From the NCBI GenBank assembly GCA_900541875.1, contig UQLF01000013.1:1-64000 (forward strand): a stretch of 64,000 bases of DNA, written 5' to 3'. The notes beneath the pieces are model-generated. The model had not been told where the DNA came from. It saw only the letters and a list, made by a program, of their open reading frames with translations, and did no database searches. The position numbers were made by a program, and so were the translations under genes. This stretch comes from an uncultured Collinsella sp. (GTDB taxonomy: Bacteria; Actinomycetota; Coriobacteriia; Coriobacteriales; Coriobacteriaceae). Below, in pieces: positions 42,714 through 49,095 of the stretch. Positions within the stretch are counted from its first letter, which is position 1. Every line of letters starts with the position of its first letter.

Positions 42714-42743
42714 TTGACAGCACTTACGTGGAGCTGATAAAGT
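42714..42743 (+). promoter_or_regulatory. Promoter of the rpmG-tRNA-Trp-secE-nusG operon
   Basis: TTGACA at 42714-42719 with TAAAGT at 42738-42743 (18-base spacer). The upstream GAGGTTTTCATTGACAGC closely matches the tuf operon promoter region. Confidence 0.65.
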
Positions 42744-42788
42744 AACAACTCGTGCCCGTACGGGGCGGAAATGAAAGGTTCAGGATAC

Positions 42789-42938
42789 ATGCGTACTCTA
42801 GTTACTCTTGCGTGCACTGAGTGCAAGCGCCGCAACTATACGACCACCAAGAACAAGTCGACCATGCCTGATCGTATGGAGATCAAGAAGTATTGCCCCT
42901 GGTGCCGTCACCACACGCTGCACAAAGAGACTCGCTAG
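42789..42938 (+). CDS. rpmG: Ribosomal protein L33 (zinc-binding form)
   Basis: The 49-residue product MRTLVTLACTECKRRNY... carries two CxxC pairs, C9/C12 and C36/C39, so it is the zinc-binding form of L33. It is encoded from ATG 42789 to TAG 42938. The ribosome binding site AAAGGTTCAGG lies upstream. Its place before tRNA-Trp, secE and nusG is the standard bacterial order. Being the only L33 gene seen here, it cannot be said whether a zinc-free paralogue exists elsewhere. Confidence 0.96.
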   Translation: MRTLVTLACTECKRRNYTTTKNKSTMPDRMEIKKYCPWCRHHTLHKETR

Positions 42939-42951
42939 TCTCTAGTCACAT

Positions 42952-43027
42952 ACGCCAGTAGTTCAATTGGTAGAGCATCGGTCTCCAAAACCGAGTGTTG
43001 AGGGTTCGAGTCCTTCCTGGCGTGCCA
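42952..43027 (+). tRNA. tRNA-Trp (anticodon CCA)
   Basis: Acceptor ACGCCAG/CTGGCGT, anticodon loop CTCCAAA, T loop TTCGAGT, encoded CCA. It lies between rpmG and secE as in many bacteria. Confidence 0.97.
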
Positions 43028-43036
43028 GTCATTATT

Positions 43037-43067
43037 CCGTAAGCTCCCACTTGGGGGCTTACGGTTT
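43037..43067 (+). terminator. Hairpin between tRNA-Trp and secE
   Basis: CCGTAAGC and GCTTACGG with inner TCCC/GGGG pairing, followed by TTTACT. It probably trims or partly terminates before secE. Confidence 0.65.
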
Positions 43068-43103
43068 ACTCATGTATAAGCGCATTGCGCGGAGGTAACC
43101 CAA

Positions 43104-43442
43104 ATGGCCAACAAGAAGAACAAGAAGAAGGCTCAGCAGCCGGCACCTGCCAACAACGCTGCCGCCAACTCCAAGGTTGAGGCCAAGAAGGCCGTTGCCA
43201 AGAAGAACGAGAAGGCTGCGAAGTCCAAGAAGAACGAGAAGCCTGGTTTCTTCGCCCGCACCAAGAAGTATTTCGCTTCGGTCAAGTCCGAGATGAAGCG
43301 TGTCACGTGGCCCGATAAGAAGGAGCTCGTGAACTACTCGGTCGTCGTTTGCGCTTCTCTGGTCGTCGTCGGCGTCGTCATCGCTCTGCTCGATGCTGGC
43401 TTTGGCGAGGCTCTTGCTCTGTTCTCTGGATTGAGGGGCTAA
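43104..43442 (+). CDS. secE: Preprotein translocase subunit SecE
   Basis: SecE holds the SecY channel together. The 112 residues consist of a Lys/Ala/Asn-rich N-terminal extension of about 50 (NKKNKKKAQQ...). The conserved amphipathic region FFARTKKYFASVKSEMKRVTWPDKKELVNYS and one membrane helix (VVVCASLVVVGVVIALLDAG) follow. The single helix is typical of Gram-positive SecE. GCGGAGGTAACCC precedes ATG 43104, and nusG starts three bases after the stop. Confidence 0.96.
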   Translation: MANKKNKKKAQQPAPANNAAANSKVEAKKAVAKKNEKAAKSKKNEKPGFFARTKKYFASVKSEMKRVTWPDKKELVNYSVVVCASLVVVGVVIALLDAGFGEALALFSGLRG

Positions 43443-43445
43443 ACC

Positions 43446-43982
43446 ATGTCTAAGCGTTGGTACGTCGTTCACACTTACTCCGGATACGAGAACCGCGTTA
43501 AGTCCGATCTCGAGCATCGTATCGAGACCATGGGCATGCAGGACCGTATCTTTGATATCGAGATTCCTATGGAGCGTGTCACCGAGATTAAAGAGGGTGG
43601 CAAGCGTGAGACCAAGGATTCCAAGATCTTCCCGGGTTATGTCCTGGTGCGCATGGAGATGGATGACGATGCTTGGACGTGTGTTCGTAACACGCCTGGT
43701 GTCACCGGTTTCCTGGGCGGCAACGGCAAGCCCGCTCCGCTTTCCCGCGACGAGTACAACAAGATGACTCGTCGTCCCGGTAAGGGCGATTCGCCCAAGC
43801 GCACCTCGGTTGATATTGAGGTCGGTACGTCCGTCCGCGTCACCGATGGCCCGCTTACCGATTTTGATGGCAAGGTCTCCGAGGTTAACACCGAGGCTGG
43901 CAAGCTCAAGGTCACGCTGATGATCTTTGGCCGCGAGACGCCGGTCGAGCTCGACTTTAACCAGGTCGCTGTCATCGCTTAA
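43446..43982 (+). CDS. nusG: Transcription termination/antitermination protein NusG
   Basis: NusG binds RNA polymerase and links transcription with translation and Rho. The 178 residues show the N-terminal NGN domain (RWYVVHTYSGYENRVK at the start, then IFPGYVLVRMEMDD and VRNTPGVTGFLG). The C-terminal KOW domain (VRVTDGPLTDFDGKVSEVN) follows. The length is normal. It follows secE closely, with GAGGGG as ribosome binding site. A 120-base gap with no clear terminator leads to rplK. Confidence 0.97.
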   Translation: MSKRWYVVHTYSGYENRVKSDLEHRIETMGMQDRIFDIEIPMERVTEIKEGGKRETKDSKIFPGYVLVRMEMDDDAWTCVRNTPGVTGFLGGNGKPAPLSRDEYNKMTRRPGKGDSPKRTSVDIEVGTSVRVTDGPLTDFDGKVSEVNTEAGKLKVTLMIFGRETPVELDFNQVAVIA

Positions 43983-44102
43983 GTTTTCGTCCGTTCGCGC
44001 GAGCGTGCTTCTTCTGTGACTGCTCATCTCAGGAGTGCTTCTAACACGTGCGTGCTTACGATATAGCAAGTACTTCACACTCGTGATTCGAAAGGAATGA
44101 CC

Positions 44103-44531
44103 ATGGCTGAGAAGAAGGTTGCCAACGTCATTAAGCTCCAGATTCCTGCTGGTGCAGCTAACCCCGCTCCTCCCGTCGGCCCCGCCCTGGGCGCTGCTGG
44201 CGTGAACATCATGCAGTTCTGCCAGGCCTTTAACGCCGAGACGCAGGACAAGAAGGGCGACATCATCCCCGTTGAGATCTCTGTCTACGAGGACAAGTCC
44301 TTCTCCTTCATCACCAAGACCCCGCCGGCGGCTCACCTCATCAAGAAGGAGCTGAACCTCAAGTCTGGTTCCGCTAAGCCCCAGGCTGACAAGGTCGGTC
44401 AGCTCTCCCAGGAGCAGCTCACCAAGATCGCCGAGATCAAGATGCCGGACCTCAATGCCAACGACATTGACGCCGCCAAGAAGATCATCGCCGGTACCGC
44501 CCGTTCCATGGGCGTCACCATCGCTGAGTAG
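44103..44531 (+). CDS. rplK: Ribosomal protein L11
   Basis: L11 shapes the GTPase-associated centre of the 50S subunit. The 142 residues contain the thiostrepton-loop region IPAGAANPAPPVGPALGAAG and the C-terminal rRNA-binding part (LNANDIDAAKKIIAGTARSMG). The frame offers ATG 44097 and 44103. I chose 44103 because AAAGGA lies seven bases upstream and the product then starts MAEKKVANVIK as in homologues. Confidence 0.97.
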   Translation: MAEKKVANVIKLQIPAGAANPAPPVGPALGAAGVNIMQFCQAFNAETQDKKGDIIPVEISVYEDKSFSFITKTPPAAHLIKKELNLKSGSAKPQADKVGQLSQEQLTKIAEIKMPDLNANDIDAAKKIIAGTARSMGVTIAE

Positions 44532-44546
44532 CGATTTCTTTAGGTA

Positions 44547-44597
44547 ATGACGGGTGCTCCGACCGGGGCGCCCGTTATATGTGTGCAATAGGGCACA
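44547..44597 (+). promoter_or_regulatory. Two hairpins between rplK and rplA
   Basis: CGGGTGCTC/GGGGCGCCCG (44548-44572) and GTGTGC/GGCACAC (44579-44597). The first is terminator-like with a weak TTATAT tail. Either may be part of L1 autoregulation, which I cannot confirm. Confidence 0.4.
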
Positions 44598-44648
44598 CGA
44601 TACGATGTGGGAGGGCTCGCGCCCGTTTAACCACAGGAGGTAATGCAC

Positions 44649-45356
44649 ATGGCTAAGCATGGTAAGAGCTATAACGCCGCTGCCGAGAAGATCGACCGCG
44701 CCACGCTCTACACCCCCCTTCAGGCTGCCAAGCTCATCAAGGAGCTCGACACCGCCAAGTTCGACGAGACCGTCGAGGCCCACTTCCGTCTGGGCATCGA
44801 TACTCGTAAGGCTGACCAGAACATCCGTGGTTCCATCTCCCTGCCTCACGGCACCGGCAAGACCGTTCGTGTTGCCGTCTTCGCCGAGGGTGAGAAGGCC
44901 CGCGAGGCCGAGGCTGCCGGCGCCGACATCATCGGTTCCGACGAGCTCGTCGCCCAGATCCAGAAGGGCGAGATCAACTTCGACGCCGCTATCGCTACGC
45001 CGAACATGATGGCCAAGGTTGGCCGCATCGGTAAGATCCTTGGTCCCCGTGGCCTCATGCCGAACCCCAAGCTCGGCACCGTGACCATGGACGTCGCCAA
45101 GATGGTCTCCGAGCTCAAGGCTGGCCGCGTTGAGTACCGCGCCGACCGCTACGGCATCTGCCACGTGCCCCTGGGCAAGAAGTCCTTCTCTGAGCAGCAG
45201 CTCGTTGAGAACTACGCTGCCCTGTACACCGAGATCCTGCGCGTCAAGCCCTCTTCTGCTAAGGGCAAGTACGTCAAGTCCATCTCCGTGTCTTCCACCA
45301 TGGGCCCTGGCGTCAAGGTCGATCCCGCTGTCCAGCGTGACTTCCTGGCTGAGTAA
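44649..45356 (+). CDS. rplA: Ribosomal protein L1
   Basis: L1 forms the mobile stalk near the E site and in many bacteria represses its own operon. The 235 residues begin MAKHGKSYNAAAEKIDR and contain the conserved KFDETVEAHFRLGIDTR, GKTVRVAVFAEGEKA and KVGRIGKILGPRGLMPNPK blocks. Two in-frame ATG codons lie at 44643 and 44649; AGGAGGT is spaced properly for the second. A strong terminator follows, so rplJ-rplL are not in this transcript, and the next gene is on the other strand. This splits the usual rplKAJL cluster. Confidence 0.97.
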   Translation: MAKHGKSYNAAAEKIDRATLYTPLQAAKLIKELDTAKFDETVEAHFRLGIDTRKADQNIRGSISLPHGTGKTVRVAVFAEGEKAREAEAAGADIIGSDELVAQIQKGEINFDAAIATPNMMAKVGRIGKILGPRGLMPNPKLGTVTMDVAKMVSELKAGRVEYRADRYGICHVPLGKKSFSEQQLVENYAALYTEILRVKPSSAKGKYVKSISVSSTMGPGVKVDPAVQRDFLAE

Positions 45357-45392
45357 CTGCTAGTTACTGCCTGAGCAAAGCAAGCATTGCTA

Positions 45393-45432
45393 AAGAAACC
45401 CGGTTCTGCCTTGTGCAGGACCGGGTTTCTTG
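45393..45432 (+). terminator. Terminator of rplA
   Basis: AAGAAACCCGGTTCTGC pairs with GCAGGACCGGGTTTCTT. Confidence 0.9.
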
Positions 45433-45447
45433 CTATCGCGTTAAAAG

Positions 45448-45480
45448 CACCACAAAGGGGACGGTGTCCCCTTTGTGGTG
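45448..45480. repeat. Intergenic palindrome, GGGACAGG family (copy R4, perfect)
   Basis: CACCACAAAGGGGAC and GTCCCCTTTGTGGTG form a perfect 15-bp stem with a 3-base loop. It lies directly after the stop codon of the minus-strand phosphoesterase gene. Confidence 0.85.
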
Positions 45481-45481
45481 G

Positions 45482-46192
45482 TTACCAGGGTGTTCTGGCG
45501 GTTGAGGACTCGATGGCATCGTGGCGCTTGAGCTCGCGGCGCATGGTTTGCGAATTGAGCCAGGCTGCCTGCCAGCCACGGATGGGGTAGCGCGTCTGGT
45601 CGAGCTCAAACTGCGTATAGCCGCAGGCGTTGATGATCGTCGTTCCACACACATGCTGACGCTCGCGCTGAAAATCGTAACCGTAGCTTTGGTGCACATG
45701 CCCGTGCACCATGTAGTCGGGATTCCAAGATTCGAGTGCTGTGTTAAAGCACTCGAATCCTCGATGCGGCAGATCGTCCAGATCACCCATACCGGCGGCG
45801 GGTGCATGGGTAAGCAGAATGTCGCACCCGCCGACCATCCTAACCTTACGCGACAGCTTACGCATGCGCTTGGACATCTCGCGTTCGGTGTACATGTTGG
45901 CGCCGTCGCGATAACGCATGGACCCGCCAAGGCCCGCAATGCGAATCCCTCGGTACGTGTACACGCTGTCTTCCACGCAGATACATCCGCCCGGTGCATG
46001 ACGTGCGTAGCGGTCATCGTGATTGCCGCGCACGTAGATGAGCGGCTTGTTGATGACCGTAACTAAAAATTCAAGATAGTCCGGGTCCAGATCGCCGGCG
46101 GACAAAATCAGGTCGACTCCCTCAAAGCGTTCCTTGCGAAAGCACTCCCAAAGGCATCGTTCTTCGGTATCTGCTATGGCAAGGATCTTCAT
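45482..46192 (-). CDS. Calcineurin-like metallophosphoesterase
   Basis: The 236 residues have most metal-binding motifs of the superfamily: GD (33-34), GNHDD (56-60), TH (H129) and HGHVH (163-167). The first motif, normally D-x-H, reads D8-T-E10, so one histidine ligand is replaced by glutamate. The length and motif order resemble the small YfcE/Mre11-like phosphodiesterases; the substrate cannot be read. Its ATG overlaps the stop of the upstream gene (ATGA), so it is translationally coupled to the ParB-like/BMP fusion protein. Confidence 0.85.
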   Translation of the reverse strand: MKILAIADTEERCLWECFRKERFEGVDLILSAGDLDPDYLEFLVTVINKPLIYVRGNHDDRYARHAPGGCICVEDSVYTYRGIRIAGLGGSMRYRDGANMYTEREMSKRMRKLSRKVRMVGGCDILLTHAPAAGMGDLDDLPHRGFECFNTALESWNPDYMVHGHVHQSYGYDFQRERQHVCGTTIINACGYTQFELDQTRYPIRGWQAAWLNSQTMRRELKRHDAIESSTARTPW

Positions 46193-48105
46193 AGGGCGGT
46201 AACTCCCGGCTCATCGTCGAGCTGCGGAATGGTGCCCACCACGTTGTCCGCCAGCCAATTCATCTCGACAATCTGCGTGCTCGGCAGCGGAGGGAAGCCT
46301 TCGATCTGTACCACGCCGCTCTGGCTGTGGAGCTCGCCGCCAAAGGGGCTGATGGAGCCCTCGACAATGCCGTTGCGGAGCAACTGCACGAGTTTGCGCG
46401 TCTGGTAGGGTAGGCCCGGAGCGTAACGGATGTCGATAACGCCGGAGCTCATGCCGTACCAGTAGTTGACGGCGCGCACTTGGTTGTCATCGCTGGTCTC
46501 GTCCCACGTGCCGTGCAGAAGGCTGCGAACGATGAGCTCGTAGTAACGGCCCCAGTTCCATACCGGCATGGCGATGCCGGAAACCTTGCCATCGACCAAG
46601 CGGTGGAGTCCGTAGGCCGTAGGGTCTTCGAGCGACTTTGACATGTCAGCGCCGGTCATGACGCTCACGCCTTCGCGGCACATGGCCTCGGCAAGACCGC
46701 CGGCGGGCACATCGCCCCAGGTGAGGATAATTTGCGCGCGGGGGTCGAGCAGCGAGGCACCGATGGCAAAGGCATTGATCTCGCTGAGCGCGCCGGATGC
46801 GAAGACCGACGCGTGGTAGCCGATGCGATGGTTGTCCGCCATGCTGGCGGCAAGGGCGCCCAGGAGGAACTTGGCCTCGTACATCTTGCCAAAGTACGAA
46901 CGGACGCTTTGGTGGGGAAGGCCGATAGAGCAGTTAAGGAACCGAACCTGAGGATACTCGACGGCAGCTCTGAGCGTGTATTCCATTAGGCGGTGCGAAG
47001 TCGAGAAGATAACGTTGTCTCCATGTTTGACAGCCGTTTCCACGGCGGCGTAGAACACGTCCGGATCGTGGCAGTCCTCGAACGCCTCAGTGCGCACGAT
47101 ACCGTCAAAGTGCTCATCGAGATACTGACGTCCTTGGTCGTGCAGACTGTCCCAGCTCGACGTCGCACAGGGGAACTCATGGATAAAGGCGATACGCAGG
47201 GGGTTGGCCGCCGAATAGACAGTCTTGCCCATAAAGAAGTTGAGCACGCCGGAGGTGGACTTGGCGGGCGACTCCTCCTCATCGACGCTCGGCGCTTCGA
47301 CAAGATCGACCTTGTCCTCGTCATTTTTGCCGGCAATGACCAGCTCGCGCCAAATCTTGCACAGGCGGTTTACGACGATATCCGTCGGCGTATCCAGCAG
47401 GCGGTCCTGGTTGTACACATTGAGGTAGACGAGCATGGCGTCGGCGGGCGTAATGTCCAGGTGGTCGCCGCCTGCGCGAAGGTAGGCGCGCTTAAAGAGC
47501 AGGAAGGTGTGGCGCAGGTAGTCGACCTTTTTCTGCGGCCATTTTTCAATAAGGTTCTGACCGAGCATCTTGGCGAGCGTTTCGTAGCTTCCCTCACGCG
47601 AGAACTCGATCTCGTATAGGGGGCAGACGCGCCAAAACGCGCAGAACTCACCGTACAGGCGGCTTTCGACGGAATCCCATGTGCCGGGGTAGAGACGGGT
47701 GACCTTGGCCGAAACCGTCGGGGCGTCTAGGAATTTGAGGACACTGACGCGTTTGTTGCCTTCCTGGACATAGAACCGATGCATGAACTCGGTGACGATG
47801 ATGGGGTCGCGATAGCCCTCGGTCACCTGGATGTCGTAGAGGTTGGACCACTTGCGGGCGAACTCGGTGTTAAACGGCAGCAGGGGCATAAAGTTGCATG
47901 AAAAGGCGGACTGACGGCCTTTGGTGACCGTGCCGACGACCATTTCGAGCGGAATATCCCGCAGGCCGACGCTCACTCGCTGACCTAAGGGGAGCTGAGC
48001 AACCAAGCTATCGAGGTCCGTAAGGTATGGATGCTCGCTTTGGCTAATGGCGCGACGGCGTCCCTGCTCGCCGCGCTTGCGTGCTTGACGATAGGCCTCT
48101 TCCAT
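46189..48105 (-). CDS. Cytosolic fusion of a ParB/sulfiredoxin-like domain and a BMP (PnrA-like) binding domain
   Basis: The 638-residue protein has no signal peptide (it starts MEEAYRQARKRGEQGRRR). Residues about 45-140 resemble the ParB N-terminal fold: DIPLEMV, GYRDPIIVTEF and FYVQEGNKRVSVLKFL, the last matching the GERR-type nucleotide loop with R119. A helical middle part follows (about 150-260). From about 305 to 560 lies a basic-membrane-protein domain like nucleoside-binding lipoproteins: LRIAFIHEFPC, FLNCSIGLPHQSVRSYFGKMYEAKFLLGA-type blocks and ILTWGDVPAGG. A soluble BMP domain suggests an intracellular nucleoside sensor. It is coupled to the phosphoesterase downstream. Confidence 0.72.
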   Translation of the reverse strand: MEEAYRQARKRGEQGRRRAISQSEHPYLTDLDSLVAQLPLGQRVSVGLRDIPLEMVVGTVTKGRQSAFSCNFMPLLPFNTEFARKWSNLYDIQVTEGYRDPIIVTEFMHRFYVQEGNKRVSVLKFLDAPTVSAKVTRLYPGTWDSVESRLYGEFCAFWRVCPLYEIEFSREGSYETLAKMLGQNLIEKWPQKKVDYLRHTFLLFKRAYLRAGGDHLDITPADAMLVYLNVYNQDRLLDTPTDIVVNRLCKIWRELVIAGKNDEDKVDLVEAPSVDEEESPAKSTSGVLNFFMGKTVYSAANPLRIAFIHEFPCATSSWDSLHDQGRQYLDEHFDGIVRTEAFEDCHDPDVFYAAVETAVKHGDNVIFSTSHRLMEYTLRAAVEYPQVRFLNCSIGLPHQSVRSYFGKMYEAKFLLGALAASMADNHRIGYHASVFASGALSEINAFAIGASLLDPRAQIILTWGDVPAGGLAEAMCREGVSVMTGADMSKSLEDPTAYGLHRLVDGKVSGIAMPVWNWGRYYELIVRSLLHGTWDETSDDNQVRAVNYWYGMSSGVIDIRYAPGLPYQTRKLVQLLRNGIVEGSISPFGGELHSQSGVVQIEGFPPLPSTQIVEMNWLADNVVGTIPQLDDEPGVTAL

Positions 48106-48161
48106 GGTGTCTACTCCCTTAGTCGTTTAAACAACGATATGAACCATGGTACCACGAATGA

Positions 48162-48200
48162 AAACCACTACAAAGATGCCTGTCCCCTTTGCGGTGGTTT
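48162..48200. repeat. Intergenic palindrome, GGGACAGG family (copy R5)
   Basis: AAACCACTACAAAG and CTTTGCGGTGGTTT flank the core GCCTGTCCC. It ends at the stop codon of the mscS-like gene. Confidence 0.75.
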
Positions 48201-48966
48201 AGGCAATGATGGGGGCGATGGCGCGGATGCAGGCGTCGGCTGCCGTGAAAGTGGTGCTGTCGTCGCTGACGATAAAGATGATCTTTCCTTTGATGCCAAA
48301 GTCGCCGATTTCGCTAAAGAGTACGTAGGGCTCCTTGTCAAAGCCCGAGATGGGCGAGACGGCCGTTTTGGTTGCGCTCGTGAGCTCGTCTGCCAGCACG
48401 TCAAGGGAAGCCCACTTAGACGTGTCCTTTACGGCAACGGGCACGGCCACGCGCCCAAAGGGCATCAAATGCACGAGCGTGTTCTTGGAGATGTTGGAAT
48501 TGGGCACAATGATGGTCTGTCCACAGGCATCCTCAATCGTTGTATGGCGCCAAGTGATGTCTTGGACAACGCCGGATACGCCGCCGACCTCGATATTGTC
48601 GCCGGGTTTGATGATGCCCATAAACGTCACCTGCATGCCGCCGATAAGGTTTGACAGCGTGTCCTGAAAGCCGAGCGAGATGGCGATGCCGCCGACGCCA
48701 AGAGCGGCGACGAGGGCGTTTGCGTTAATGCCAAAACAGTTGTCGAGGATAAAGCTGCCGCCAATCATCCAGATGACGGCGCGCGCGATGTTGATGAAGA
48801 TACTCGATGCCGGAAGCGGGTTATCGTCTCGGTTGAGCAGATGGTTCAGGGTCTTGGATACGACCTTGGCGGCGACGGCGGTGCCTATCGCCAAGATGAC
48901 GGCCCAGATGATGTTGTGGACCCACCGTTGCTCAAAGAAATGAAGAATCGGCTCAAACAATTCCAT
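48199..48966 (-). CDS. mscS: Small-conductance mechanosensitive channel, MscS family
   Basis: MscS channels open under membrane tension and release solutes after osmotic downshift. The 255 residues have three N-terminal membrane segments (NIIWAVILAIGTAVAAKVV, IFINIARAVIWMIGGSFIL, then the pore helix). The pore helix NALVAALGVGGIAISLGFQDTL is followed by the beta domain signature GDNIEVGGVSGVVQDI. I chose ATG 48966 behind AGGAGG. E. coli MscS has 286 residues; the C-terminal cage here is slightly shorter. A palindromic repeat overlaps the stop. Confidence 0.93.
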   Translation of the reverse strand: MELFEPILHFFEQRWVHNIIWAVILAIGTAVAAKVVSKTLNHLLNRDDNPLPASSIFINIARAVIWMIGGSFILDNCFGINANALVAALGVGGIAISLGFQDTLSNLIGGMQVTFMGIIKPGDNIEVGGVSGVVQDITWRHTTIEDACGQTIIVPNSNISKNTLVHLMPFGRVAVPVAVKDTSKWASLDVLADELTSATKTAVSPISGFDKEPYVLFSEIGDFGIKGKIIFIVSDDSTTFTAADACIRAIAPIIA

Positions 48967-49010
48967 GTAGGGAAAACCTCCTAATGATCGTTCAACCATG
49001 ATACCCACCA

Positions 49011-49044
49011 AGAAGCCCGTCCGATCAAATTCGGACGGGCTTCT
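49011..49044 (-). terminator. Hairpin terminator after the 5'-nucleotidase gene
   Basis: AGAAGCCCGTCCGA and TCGGACGGGCTTCT form a perfect 14-bp stem with a 6-base loop. The T-run is short. Confidence 0.75.
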
Positions 49045-49095
49045 GTGCTCGATATAAGGTTTACGAGGCGGGGCTGTAAGGCCCGGCGGTGTAGC

